From Nautiliales bacterium (GTDB taxonomy: Bacteria; Campylobacterota; Campylobacteria; Campylobacterales; JAADDX01): 64,000 bases of DNA. Location: positions 47,909 through 111,908 of the forward strand of contig JAUUDM010000033.1 of assembly GCA_030826765.1 (NCBI GenBank). The letters run 5' to 3'. The translations under genes and the position numbers were made by a program. The notes beneath the pieces are model-generated. The model ran no database searches, was not told the origin of the DNA, and was given only the letters and a program-made list of their open reading frames with translations. Positions 47,796-57,065 of the stretch are shown piece after piece; position 1 is the first letter of the stretch; each line of letters opens with the position of its first letter.

Positions 47796-48856
47796 TTTTT
47801 CTCCCTTAGTAACTTTGTTGCTTCTTTTGCAATTTGTAACTCCTCATTCGTAGGAATTACCATAATTTTAACTTTACCTTTTGATATTATAAAATTATTT
47901 TCCCTATTTTTCTCTTCATCGATAATAATTTCATAATTTTCCAAATCTTGTGTTATTTTTTCTCTAATTAAACTTGAATTCTCTCCAATACCACCAGTAA
48001 AAATAATTCCATCAACTCTTCCTAATTCTATCATATAAGCACCTAAATACTTTCGAACTCGGCTTACAAACATATCTATTGCTAGTTTTGCTAACTCATC
48101 TTCTCTTTTTTCTATATTTTTGAGATTATTATCTTTTGCTATCCCTTTAAGTCCAGATTTTTTACTTAACATAATATCTATACTCTTTAAATTCATAAAA
48201 TTTGAAAGATAAAATATAATTTCAGAATCAATATCACCACATCTTGTTCCCATCATAAGACCTTCTAATGGAGAAAAACCCATACTTGTATTGATACTTT
48301 TACCATTTTTAATAGCACACAGACTTGCACCATTTCCTAAATGACAACTTATAAAATTTAATTCATTCAAAGGCTTATTTAAAATTTCACTTGCTTTATT
48401 TGCAACATATTTATGACTTGTTCCGTGAAAACCATATTTTCTAATCTTTTTTTCTTCATATAAATTATAAGGAATAGGATAAATATAATTATAATCAGGT
48501 AAAGTTTGATGAAAGGCAGTATCAAAAACTGCAACTTGTGGAGTATTTGGAAGTAATTTTTTAACAGATAAAATTCCATCTAAATTAGCTGGATTATGAA
48601 GAGGGGCGAGTGGAATTAAATTTTTTATATCTTCTATAACCTCATCATCAATTATCACACTCTCTATAAATTTTTCACCACCATGCACTACTCTATGAGC
48701 TACTGCGTCAATTTCTCCAACTTCATCTAAAATTTTTTCTATATCTGAATGATAATCCTTAACTTCTCTAAATATCCCACTTTTAATCTCTTTTAAATTA
48801 TCAAAAAGTTTATATTTTATAGATGAGCTTCCACTATTTAAAACTAATATTTTCAT
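47792..48856 (-). CDS. ackA: Acetate kinase
   Basis: Interconverts acetate plus ATP and acetyl phosphate. Motifs: LVLNSGSSSIKYKLF at the start, AHRVVHGGE near 52, FDTAFHQTLPDYNYIYPIP near 115, RKYGFHGTSHKYV, LGNGASLCAI near 170 and FTGGIGENSSL near 278. At 354 residues it is clearly shorter than the usual 390-400, with trimmed loops but intact catalytic motifs. It is coupled by ATGA-type overlaps to pta upstream and ppsA downstream, so acetyl-CoA/acetate exchange and PEP synthesis are expressed together. Confidence 0.95.
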   Translation of the reverse strand: MKILVLNSGSSSIKYKLFDNLKEIKSGIFREVKDYHSDIEKILDEVGEIDAVAHRVVHGGEKFIESVIIDDEVIEDIKNLIPLAPLHNPANLDGILSVKKLLPNTPQVAVFDTAFHQTLPDYNYIYPIPYNLYEEKKIRKYGFHGTSHKYVANKASEILNKPLNELNFISCHLGNGASLCAIKNGKSINTSMGFSPLEGLMMGTRCGDIDSEIIFYLSNFMNLKSIDIMLSKKSGLKGIAKDNNLKNIEKREDELAKLAIDMFVSRVRKYLGAYMIELGRVDGIIFTGGIGENSSLIREKITQDLENYEIIIDEEKNRENNFIISKGKVKIMVIPTNEELQIAKEATKLLREKK

Positions 48857-50604
48857 TGTTGTGCCTGTACTGCTGTAATTACAATCGTATCGATTATATC
48901 TTCTATTTTACAACCTCTACTTAAATCATTTACTGGTTTTTTTAGACCTTGTAAAATTGGACCAACTGCAATAGCACCAGCACTTCTTTGAACTGCTTTA
49001 TAAGTAATATTTCCAGTATCTAAATCTGGGAAAATTAAAACATTAGCCTCCCCTGCTACTTTTGAAGTAGGTGCTTTTTTCTTAGCTACTTCTTTATCTA
49101 CTGCTGCGTCATATTGAAGAGGTCCATCTATTAAAACATCTTTTCTTTTTTCTTTTACAATTTGTAATGCTCTTTCTACTTTAGCAACATCTTCTCCTTC
49201 GCCACTTCCTTTTGTAGAGTATGAAAGAAGTGCCACTTTTGGCGCAATTCCAAATTTTTTAGCACTGTCATGTGTAGAAATAGCAATAATAGCAAGTTCA
49301 TTTGTATTTGGTTTTTCATTTATAGCACAATCAGCAAAAACTAAAACTTTATCTTCTAAAAGCATAAAAAAGAGACTTGAAACAAGTGGAGTAGCTAGAA
49401 TTGTTTTTATTATTTGAAGAGCAGGACGAACTGTATTTGCAGTAGTATGAATTGCACCACTTACTAAACCATCTGCATACCCTAAATAGACCATCATTGT
49501 AGCAAAATAAATAGTTTGATTTTCGATTATCTCACGAGATTGCTCTTTTGTAATACCTTTATGTTTTCTAAGTTCATAAAATTTTTCTATAAATTCATCT
49601 TTATAATTAGAAGTTTTAGGATTTATAAATTTAGCTTTATTTATATCTACACCTATAATTTTAGCTCTATTTTGAAACTCTTTTTCATCTCCTATAAAAA
49701 TAATATTTGCTAACTCTTTATTCAAAACTATTTCACTTGCTTTTAAGATTCTATCATCAAGTTCATCTAAAACTATTGTTTTTCTGTTTTGTTTAGCTTT
49801 TTCATATATTTTATATTTAAAAATGAGTGGAGTTATATCATTTGTAGGAGTTTTAAGTTTATTTAAGAAATAGTTTTTATCTATAATTTTATCTAACTTT
49901 GCAAAAATATTTAAAAGTTTTTCTTTTGAAAAGTAAGAAACATCAGCTGTTAAATTATAATATTCTTTTATAATTTCAGAGGTTGTTTTATTTGTTGCTA
50001 AAATTGGCATTTTGACTGGAAAATCATTTATAATTTTTAATATTTTTGAAATTTTATCTGTTAATAAAATTGCACTTGGATTTGCACTTTTTTGTGAAAG
50101 AAGCAGACTCATACTTGTGAGTATTATATCGTTTCTATCACTACTTGTTACAATTAATTCATCATCTTTTATAATTTCAAAAAACTTATCAACTCTCATT
50201 GTAGCAATAGTTAAATCTTTAATATCTTTTTGAAAATCTCCTTTTAAAATAACTTTTAAATTTAATTCTTCTACTAATTGTTTAAATGGAATTTTATTAA
50301 ATTCATCAAATTTTGGAATAACAATACTTCCTAAATAATTATCAATTTTAATCTCTTTTTCTTTATCTTCAAAAACTGCTATAACTCCACTTTGTAAATT
50401 TTCAGCTAAAAGTTTATTATCAATTTCTAAATTTCCTTCTAACAAAATAAAATCTGCCGTGCTTTTTTCAAATTTTTCTATAGTTTCATCAATTGAAGTT
50501 ACTTTTATAAGTTCTACTTTTTTATATCTACTTTTAAGAGCCTCTAAAAAATAAAGAGTTATGATTCTATTTTTTGTATAAGGAATTAAATATAATGATT
50601 TCAT
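48853..50604 (-). CDS. pta: Phosphate acetyltransferase, long form
   Basis: Interconverts acetyl-CoA and acetyl phosphate. The C-terminal ~320 residues are the catalytic PTA_PTB domain, with YLGYADGLVSGAIHTTANTV, KVALLSYSTKGSGEGEDV, IDGPLQYDAAVDKEV and NVLIFPDLDTGNITYKAVQR. The N-terminal ~250 residues resemble the BioD-like/DRTGG regulatory region of long Pta, but without a P-loop GKT. At 583 residues it is shorter than E. coli Pta (714). It overlaps ackA by four bases. Confidence 0.95.
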   Translation of the reverse strand: MKSLYLIPYTKNRIITLYFLEALKSRYKKVELIKVTSIDETIEKFEKSTADFILLEGNLEIDNKLLAENLQSGVIAVFEDKEKEIKIDNYLGSIVIPKFDEFNKIPFKQLVEELNLKVILKGDFQKDIKDLTIATMRVDKFFEIIKDDELIVTSSDRNDIILTSMSLLLSQKSANPSAILLTDKISKILKIINDFPVKMPILATNKTTSEIIKEYYNLTADVSYFSKEKLLNIFAKLDKIIDKNYFLNKLKTPTNDITPLIFKYKIYEKAKQNRKTIVLDELDDRILKASEIVLNKELANIIFIGDEKEFQNRAKIIGVDINKAKFINPKTSNYKDEFIEKFYELRKHKGITKEQSREIIENQTIYFATMMVYLGYADGLVSGAIHTTANTVRPALQIIKTILATPLVSSLFFMLLEDKVLVFADCAINEKPNTNELAIIAISTHDSAKKFGIAPKVALLSYSTKGSGEGEDVAKVERALQIVKEKRKDVLIDGPLQYDAAVDKEVAKKKAPTSKVAGEANVLIFPDLDTGNITYKAVQRSAGAIAVGPILQGLKKPVNDLSRGCKIEDIIDTIVITAVQAQQ

Positions 50605-50607
50605 TAT

Positions 50608-51585
50608 TTATCCTTTACATTTTTGACAATAACTATCTTTATACAAATCTATAAGATTTTGAGGTAATTTGTATTTATTTGAAGTTATTTCATCTATATT
50701 TTTAAACTCAAATTTAGAATCTTTGTAAACAACAACTTCACCTTTGCATTCTTTTTGAATAATCCTATCAATTGATTTTTTTACAAAACTACTTGCCATA
50801 AGTCTATCATAAACACTTGGATTTCCACCTCTTTGAATATGCCCTAAAATAGTAACTCTCGTTTCTATTTTAAGCTCTTTTTCACACCATTTTTTAATAT
50901 TTTTTCTTTTTTTACTACCTTCTGCCACTATTGCCAAAAGATATTTTCTACCATTTTGCATTTCAAATTGAATTTTTTCTTTTTGATAATCTAAATCATT
51001 TGCTATTTCTGGTATTACACAAATTTCAGCACCACTTGTTATAGCACTTACTAAAGCTAAATAACCACATTCTCTACCCATTGTTTCTATTACAAAAGCT
51101 CTTTCAAATGAACTTGCTGTATCTCTAATAGCATCAACTGCATTCCTTATCATATTAAGAGCTGTATCAACTCCTAAACAATAATCAGTTCCATAAATAT
51201 CATTATCAATAGTAGCTGGAATTCCTACAAATTTAATACCAAATTCATTATAGAAAACATCCATTGCCCTAAAACTACCATCTCCACCTAAAACTATAAT
51301 TTTTGTAATTTTATGTTTTTTTAGATTTTTATAAGCCTGAAGTCTATATTTTTTATCAAAAAATCTTTTTGAACGAGAACTTCTAATAATAGTTCCCCCA
51401 AGATGAATAATTCCACTTACATTTTCAAATGATACTTTTTTGATTTTATTATCGATTAGTCCTTCTAATCCATCATAGATGAAATAAGGGTTTAATTTTT
51501 TTAAAATAGATTGTTCTACAAAATATTTAATAGCTGGATTCATACCAGCACAGTCCCCTCCACTACTCATTATTGCTATTGCCAT
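50608..51585 (-). CDS. pfkA: 6-phosphofructokinase, ATP-dependent type
   Basis: Phosphorylates fructose 6-phosphate. N-terminal MSSGGDCAGMNPAI, ATP-site Gly in VLGGDGSFRAMDVF near 100, catalytic GIPATIDNDIYGTD near 122, and MGRECGYLAL near 168. The Gly after GGD fits the ATP-dependent rather than PPi-dependent enzyme. Length 325 is canonical. The extreme C-terminus is SYCQKCKG, a Cx2CxG tail resembling that of PdhA. Phosphofructokinase is absent from many Campylobacterota, so its presence bears on carbon use. Three bases separate it from pta. Confidence 0.95.
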   Translation of the reverse strand: MAIAIMSSGGDCAGMNPAIKYFVEQSILKKLNPYFIYDGLEGLIDNKIKKVSFENVSGIIHLGGTIIRSSRSKRFFDKKYRLQAYKNLKKHKITKIIVLGGDGSFRAMDVFYNEFGIKFVGIPATIDNDIYGTDYCLGVDTALNMIRNAVDAIRDTASSFERAFVIETMGRECGYLALVSAITSGAEICVIPEIANDLDYQKEKIQFEMQNGRKYLLAIVAEGSKKRKNIKKWCEKELKIETRVTILGHIQRGGNPSVYDRLMASSFVKKSIDRIIQKECKGEVVVYKDSKFEFKNIDEITSNKYKLPQNLIDLYKDSYCQKCKG

Positions 51586-51607
51586 TTTTTTCCCCCTTAT
51601 TTATTAT

Positions 51608-52807
51608 TTACAAATTAGTAAGCTTCTCCTTAAGTATAACTTTCCCTTCTTCTACTCCTGGTTGATCATAAGTATTAACGCCAAGCATTTTTCCTGTAAG
51701 TGAAGTTAATAATTCATAATAATAAAACAACTGACCTAAATAATAAATATTTGGCTCTTCTATTTCTATTACATCTAATGGAACTTGTCTATTTTTAAGA
51801 TTTTCAATAATTGAATCTGCTTGCATATTAATTAATGTCTCAAACTTAACTCCATTTACAATATCTAATTTTTCTAACTCTTTAATCGTTTTATTTGGAA
51901 CTTTCGTATTATCTTTGAAATCTTTAATTTTTATAAAAGTAACTGTTTTATCTTTTGGCCCTTCTACAATTAATTGTAAAAAAGAGTGTTGATCTGTAGG
52001 TCCTATAAGTCCTACTGGAGTAAGCCCCACATTTAATTCACTATTTATCTGTTTTTTACCCAAACTTTCAGCCCAAAGTTGAACATACCATGCATTAAAA
52101 TCTCTAAAAAGTTCACTATAACTAAACATTGCATTTATATTATAATGAAGCATATGTTCTGCATAAAATGACGCTTTTTTAAGTAATATATCTTTTACTT
52201 TATTTTCTTTATGAAAAAAGTCATCTCTAATTTTTTTAGCACCTTTTAATAATTCTTTAACTCTATAACCCATTAAATATAAAGGCACTAATCCAACTGC
52301 ACTTAATATAGAAAATCTCCCTCCTACATTTTTAGCAATTTCAAATGTTTCGATTTTCTTTTCTTCTCCAACTTTATATAAAGGTGAATCTAAATCTGTA
52401 ATAAATATAAAATCTTTATTATTAAGCTCTTTAAAACTTAAAATATATTTAAAAGCTGCTATTGTTTCAATAGTCCCACCCGATTTGGAAACTATCAAAA
52501 AAACTGCATCATCTATATCAATACTTTTTAAAACTTGTTTAATTGTAATAGGATCAGTCGTTTCTATAAAATGAAGTTTTTTTTCTCTATCTTGATATGA
52601 TAAAAATGTATCAACTGCTTTAGTTCCCAAACTACTTCCACCAATTCCTACAACAACAATATGTTTTTGAGTGAATTTATCAAGTCTTGAAAGATAAGTA
52701 ATATCTTGAAGTGGTAAATCATAATAACCTATAAATTCTTTTTCTTTTTTTATTTCATTAAAAATATTTGGATTTACTGTTGGATTGTAATATAACTTGT
52801 TTTTCAT
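51608..52807 (-). CDS. pgi: Glucose-6-phosphate isomerase
   Basis: Interconverts glucose 6-phosphate and fructose 6-phosphate. HIVVVGIGGSSLGTKAV near residue 53 and LIVSKSGGTIETIAAFKY near 105 are the phosphate-binding SIS motifs. QLWAESLGKKQINSELN carries the catalytic Glu, and DQHSFLQLIVEGP the catalytic His region. At 399 residues it is shorter than the classical enzyme (about 550) and similar to the compact forms seen in this phylum. First gene of the 15-kb minus-strand carbon block. Confidence 0.94.
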   Translation of the reverse strand: MKNKLYYNPTVNPNIFNEIKKEKEFIGYYDLPLQDITYLSRLDKFTQKHIVVVGIGGSSLGTKAVDTFLSYQDREKKLHFIETTDPITIKQVLKSIDIDDAVFLIVSKSGGTIETIAAFKYILSFKELNNKDFIFITDLDSPLYKVGEEKKIETFEIAKNVGGRFSILSAVGLVPLYLMGYRVKELLKGAKKIRDDFFHKENKVKDILLKKASFYAEHMLHYNINAMFSYSELFRDFNAWYVQLWAESLGKKQINSELNVGLTPVGLIGPTDQHSFLQLIVEGPKDKTVTFIKIKDFKDNTKVPNKTIKELEKLDIVNGVKFETLINMQADSIIENLKNRQVPLDVIEIEEPNIYYLGQLFYYYELLTSLTGKMLGVNTYDQPGVEEGKVILKEKLTNL

Positions 52808-52864
52808 ACTTTTTCCTTTAAATTATAATTTATTAATTCTATCATTTTTTTATTCAACTTTTGT

Positions 52865-52870
52865 TACAAT
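52865..52870 (+). promoter_or_regulatory. Candidate -10 of the patatin gene
   Basis: TACAAT, preceded by a T-rich stretch and TTG, 22 bases before the ATG, with AAAGG as ribosome-binding site between. On the other strand of the same 84-base gap a weaker TAGAAT at 52836-52841 is the best candidate for pgi. Confidence 0.4.
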
Positions 52871-52891
52871 TTCAAAAAAAGGCTACTTTTT

Positions 52892-53704
52892 ATGCAAAAA
52901 ACAGTAAATTTAATATTATCAGGTGGAGGAGCAAGAGGTTATGTTCATATTGGAGTTATAGAAGTTCTTTTAGAAAAAGGATATAAAATTAACTCTATTT
53001 CTGGAAGTTCTATGGGAGCTTTAATAGGAGCTATGCTTGCTTGTGGAAAATTAGAAGAATATAAAAATTGGATAACTAATCAATCGTTACTTGATATTAT
53101 AACTACACTCAAAATTGATATGAAAGATAAACTTTCAAATTCGACAATTTCATTACAAAAAATTTTTGAAGAAATGAAAAAATTTACAGGTGAACTTAAT
53201 ATAGAAGAATTAAAAATTCCTTTTACTGCTGTAGCTACAAATTTAAGTAAAAATAAAGAAATCTGGTTTCAAAAAGGAAGTCTATATAATGCTTTACAAG
53301 CATCAACAGCAATTCCTGGCTATTTTACTCCTTTTATTATGGAAAATGGAGATATTTTAATTGATGGTGGTGTTTTAAATACAACTCCAGTAGCACCTAC
53401 TCTCAATACTCCTGCTGATTTAACAATAGTAGTAGATATAAATGCTAATATAAAAAATGAGTATAAGATAAATTATGATAATACTTTCTTAGAAAAAATG
53501 TGGTTTAATTTTTTATCAAATAAAGATGATTTAAAAAATTTATCTATTACTTTAATGATGGATTATATTTCAAACCTTAGAATTAATGAATATAAACCTG
53601 ATATTTTAATACCATTTTCAAGAAATTTAGCAAATACATTTGCTTTTCATAAGCATAAAGAACTTATAGAAATAGGAAAGATTGAAGCTAAAAAATATTT
53701 ATAA
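52892..53704 (+). CDS. Patatin-like phospholipase (RssA family)
   Basis: Serine lipid hydrolase using a Ser-Asp dyad. The oxyanion motif GGGARGYVHIGVIEVL is at residues 11-26, the nucleophile elbow GSSMG at about 39-43, and the dyad Asp in DGGVLNTTPVAP near 172. Length 270 matches bacterial single-domain patatins. There is no signal peptide, so it is probably cytoplasmic or peripheral on the membrane. It is the only plus-strand gene between 35.7 and 63.8 kb and overlaps the convergent APC gene by six bases. Confidence 0.92.
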   Translation: MQKTVNLILSGGGARGYVHIGVIEVLLEKGYKINSISGSSMGALIGAMLACGKLEEYKNWITNQSLLDIITTLKIDMKDKLSNSTISLQKIFEEMKKFTGELNIEELKIPFTAVATNLSKNKEIWFQKGSLYNALQASTAIPGYFTPFIMENGDILIDGGVLNTTPVAPTLNTPADLTIVVDINANIKNEYKINYDNTFLEKMWFNFLSNKDDLKNLSITLMMDYISNLRINEYKPDILIPFSRNLANTFAFHKHKELIEIGKIEAKKYL

Positions 53705-55009
53705 CTTCATATCCTTTTCTAAATTTTTATCTAAATACTGAGAAAGATTCATTTTAGCTATTCTTTTATAAAAATATGAAAAGAAAACTACAATTAAAAT
53801 AAGAAGTAAACTACTTCCTAATGCTTTTATATTATGAATAAAATTATATCCTACTAAAATAATAGCTGATAAACTTGTAAGTAAAAATCCAAACCCAGCA
53901 ATTATTCTATTTGCATTTGTTTCTTTATATAATTTAAAATTAGCTAAATTTACTAATGAAAAAACTATTAAAAACCCTAAACTTCCTGCAATAGAAATAT
54001 TTTCTAAATCAAAACTAAATACAAAAATAATAGCCAATAATCCAATAATTATCATTCCTTCATATCCATTTTTTATTTTTTCTTCAAATGTTTCAGGAAT
54101 TTGCCCAAGTTTTGCAACCAAATATCCAACTCTCCCTGCTCCATAAATTGTAGCATTAATTGCACTTGCTGTTGAAAGCATAGCAGCAATGGAAATCAAA
54201 ACAAATCCAAAATGTCCAAGAAATGGTTTAGCGGCAATAGCCAATACAAAATCACTAGCTTTTTTAGCTTCTTCAAAGCTAACATTTCCAACAGTTACAA
54301 TAGCTATCATAACATACAAAATAATTACAAATATTACACTTGAATAATAAGCTTTTGGTAAAACTTTTTCTGGATTTTCTACGTCTCTTGCTGTGTTTGC
54401 AATCAGTTCAAAACCTTCATAAGCTAAAAATATTATTAATCCTCCAGTTGTAACTGAAAGCATATTATTCCAATGAGATGGCTCTAATTGAATAGGTGAA
54501 AAAGTAACAAAACCAATAGCAACAAAGCTAATCAAAATAGCAAGTTTTATAAATACCATAATATCTTCTGTTTTCCCAGTCATAAAAGCACCAAGTAGAT
54601 TTACAAAAGTAAAAACCATAATTACTAAAGCTTCTAATATTTTACTTAAAGTATCATTATCGTCTCCTAAAAAAAGAGCACTTCCATAATGACCAAATGC
54701 ATAAGCATAAAGACTAAGCATAACGACATAACTCATTAAAAGTAGATTATTTATAATTGATGAAAATATTCCATTTCCAAATGCTTGAACTATAAATTCG
54801 ATAGTTCCACCTTCACTTGGATACTTTAGTGAAAGCTTTACATAAGAATATGAAGTAACTAAAGCAATAAATCCTGCTATCATAAAAGCAATAGGAGCAG
54901 CTCCCTTTGCTAAATCAATAGTAAGTCCAAGAACTGCAAAAATTCCTCCACCTACCATTCCACCAACACCAATACTAAATGCTTCTATAAATCCTATCTT
55001 TTTAGCCAT
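53699..55009 (-). CDS. APC superfamily amino acid permease (second of a tandem pair)
   Basis: 436 residues with about 12 hydrophobic segments. The N-terminus FSIGVGGMVGGGIFAVLGL is the APC helix-1 signature; IIFLAYEGFELIANTARDVENP is the helix 6 and following loop signature. The substrate is probably an amino acid or amine but cannot be named. It is similar to the adjacent permease at 55020-56309 (shared GGGIF/GAGIF and AYEGFELI/AYQGFSVI blocks), pointing to tandem duplication and divergence. Confidence 0.88.
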   Translation of the reverse strand: MAKKIGFIEAFSIGVGGMVGGGIFAVLGLTIDLAKGAAPIAFMIAGFIALVTSYSYVKLSLKYPSEGGTIEFIVQAFGNGIFSSIINNLLLMSYVVMLSLYAYAFGHYGSALFLGDDNDTLSKILEALVIMVFTFVNLLGAFMTGKTEDIMVFIKLAILISFVAIGFVTFSPIQLEPSHWNNMLSVTTGGLIIFLAYEGFELIANTARDVENPEKVLPKAYYSSVIFVIILYVMIAIVTVGNVSFEEAKKASDFVLAIAAKPFLGHFGFVLISIAAMLSTASAINATIYGAGRVGYLVAKLGQIPETFEEKIKNGYEGMIIIGLLAIIFVFSFDLENISIAGSLGFLIVFSLVNLANFKLYKETNANRIIAGFGFLLTSLSAIILVGYNFIHNIKALGSSLLLILIVVFFSYFYKRIAKMNLSQYLDKNLEKDMKL

Positions 55010-55019
55010 TTTTTTCCTT

Positions 55020-56309
55020 TTATCTCACACACTGTTTTATAACTTTTCTATTTAAAAATATTCTACACAGATATTCAAAAATAAAAGCTAATACAAAACT
55101 ACCTATTAAGTAATAAATTATTTCCATATTATTTTTACTATTATACCAAATAGTTAAAATTACAACTGTTAACATAGAAATAAAAGCCATAAATATTAGA
55201 AATTTATTTGAATCTGTTTTATTCCATACTTTCATATGCCCTAAATGAACAATTCCTTGAATAATTAAAACACTTAAAGCTGCAATATTTGTAATTTGTG
55301 AAAGATTAAAAAACAAAATCATTGGAATAATAAGACCTGCACTTATTAAAAGACCTTCTGTTGAATTATGAACTCTAAATTCATATTCATCAGGTAACAC
55401 TCCATCTTTTGCTAAAGTATAACCAATTTCAGTAGCCGCGTAAAGTGTAGCATTTATAGCACTTGCTGTCGCAAGTAAAGCTGTTACAGCCATTATTTTA
55501 AATCCTAAATCTCCAAGAAGTGGTTTTGCTGCTAATGCCAAAGCATAATCTTTTGATTTTATAACCTCATCAAGAGATAAATTTCCTAAAACTGCTATAG
55601 AAGTTACAACATATAAAGCCATAACCAATCCTATAGCAATTATCATTGCTTTTAGCATCGTTTTACGAGGATTTTCCATATCTTCTATAGTATTTGTTAT
55701 TACACTAAATCCTTGGTATGCAAAAAATGTAAGTCCAATAGCAAAAAACATATCGTTAATAGGTGGCATATCTTTTAGAGATAAATATTCTGGCTTAATT
55801 GTAAATAAAGCCAGAATTGAAAAAGCAACCAAAACAAATAATTTAAGTACCACAATAAAATTTTCACTTTTTGCAACAATTGAGGCACCTATTAAATTGA
55901 TAAAAGTAAATACAAGAATAATTCCAATAGCAAACGAATTTATAATAAATATAGAATGATAACCAAAAAGCCTTGCACCATATTCACCAAAACTTTTAGC
56001 AACTGCAGCTAATGCAATCAACTCAGCAATATAAAACATTACACTCATTCCACCAGAAAAAGGATTTTCTCCAAATTCTTGAACTAAATATTCTACAATT
56101 CCCCCACGTGATGGATATCTAAGTGCTAATTTTGCCAATGAATAGCCACTTAAAAGAGCAATAATTCCACCAAAAACAAATGATAACCAAACAATATTAC
56201 CAGCAATTGCTCCAGCTTGTCCGATTACAATAAATATTCCAGCACCTACCATTGAGCCAATTCCCAAAAAAACTGCACTCCATAAGCCAAAAGCTTTTTT
56301 TTCTTTCAC
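55020..56309 (-). CDS. APC superfamily amino acid permease (first of a tandem pair)
   Basis: 429 residues, about 12 membrane segments. Helix-1 signature FLGIGSMVGAGIFIVIGQAG near residues 15-34, FFAYQGFSVITNTIEDMENP near 195-215. Same family as its downstream neighbour, but the two have diverged substantially. It lies ten bases from it and nine bases from the TauE/SafE gene, so this appears to be one transcript of transporters. The substrate is unknown. Confidence 0.88.
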   Translation of the reverse strand: MKEKKAFGLWSAVFLGIGSMVGAGIFIVIGQAGAIAGNIVWLSFVFGGIIALLSGYSLAKLALRYPSRGGIVEYLVQEFGENPFSGGMSVMFYIAELIALAAVAKSFGEYGARLFGYHSIFIINSFAIGIILVFTFINLIGASIVAKSENFIVVLKLFVLVAFSILALFTIKPEYLSLKDMPPINDMFFAIGLTFFAYQGFSVITNTIEDMENPRKTMLKAMIIAIGLVMALYVVTSIAVLGNLSLDEVIKSKDYALALAAKPLLGDLGFKIMAVTALLATASAINATLYAATEIGYTLAKDGVLPDEYEFRVHNSTEGLLISAGLIIPMILFFNLSQITNIAALSVLIIQGIVHLGHMKVWNKTDSNKFLIFMAFISMLTVVILTIWYNSKNNMEIIYYLIGSFVLAFIFEYLCRIFLNRKVIKQCVR

Positions 56310-56318
56310 TATTTTCCT

Positions 56319-57056
56319 TTAATCAAAGATTAAATTATATCCAAGCTTAAATGCAATTAAATAAAGTAAAATTGCAAGTATTTTTTTAATTTGCTTACTA
56401 TCAAGTTTAAAATGCATAATTTTATTACCAACTAAACCACCTAAAAGTGCTGCTACTGCTGTAACACCTATTAAAATCCAATCTATATGAATAGTATTTG
56501 CATACATTAAAAAAGCACTAAAAGTAGAAAATGGAATAATAAAACTAACAGCAACTGCCATTTTTTTAGCATCGTATCCAAGAATTATAAGTAAAGGCAT
56601 AATCAAACTTCCCCCACCTACTCCAATCATTCCACTAAAAACTCCAACTACACTTCCAATTAAATATAAAAGCCATTTTTTAGTATAAATAACTTTTGTC
56701 TCTTTTTTACCAAAAAGCATCATAGAAGCACTAAATAGTAAAAATGCAACTAAAAGCCATTTCATAATATTAACATCTACATATTTAGATAAATAAGCCC
56801 CCACAGGTGCAAAAAGCATAAGTGAAATTGCAAGAGGAAAAGTAAATCTAATATCTAAAACACCCCTTTTTAGATTCATCAGACTTGCTGTAATTGTAGT
56901 TGAGGTATTTACAAAAAGCCCCGTTGCTTTTGCAAGTCCAAAAGGAAGTCCCATCATATTCAAAAGTGGAACTAGTGCCGTAGCACTTCCTACTCCTCCT
57001 AATGCAAAAAGAGTTGATAAAACAAATGTTAAAACAAAATAATAAAAATATTCCAT
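56319..57056 (-). CDS. TauE/SafE family sulfite/sulfonate-type exporter
   Basis: 245 residues, seven or eight hydrophobic helices in two repeats. The first half has ALGGVGSATALVPLLNMMGLP and the second GVFSGMIGVGGGSLIMPLLI, both typical of the TauE/SafE (DUF81) family. These proteins are linked to sulfite, sulfonate or other anion export; no substrate can be read here. It continues the membrane-protein cluster, nine bases from both neighbours. Confidence 0.9.
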   Translation of the reverse strand: MEYFYYFVLTFVLSTLFALGGVGSATALVPLLNMMGLPFGLAKATGLFVNTSTTITASLMNLKRGVLDIRFTFPLAISLMLFAPVGAYLSKYVDVNIMKWLLVAFLLFSASMMLFGKKETKVIYTKKWLLYLIGSVVGVFSGMIGVGGGSLIMPLLIILGYDAKKMAVAVSFIIPFSTFSAFLMYANTIHIDWILIGVTAVAALLGGLVGNKIMHFKLDSKQIKKILAILLYLIAFKLGYNLIFD

Positions 57057-57065
57057 TCTTTACCT

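Noticed and set aside
52822..52827. Minus-strand TATAAT as the pgi -10.
   Set aside because: The start it implies would cut off the ribosome-binding site before the pgi ATG.
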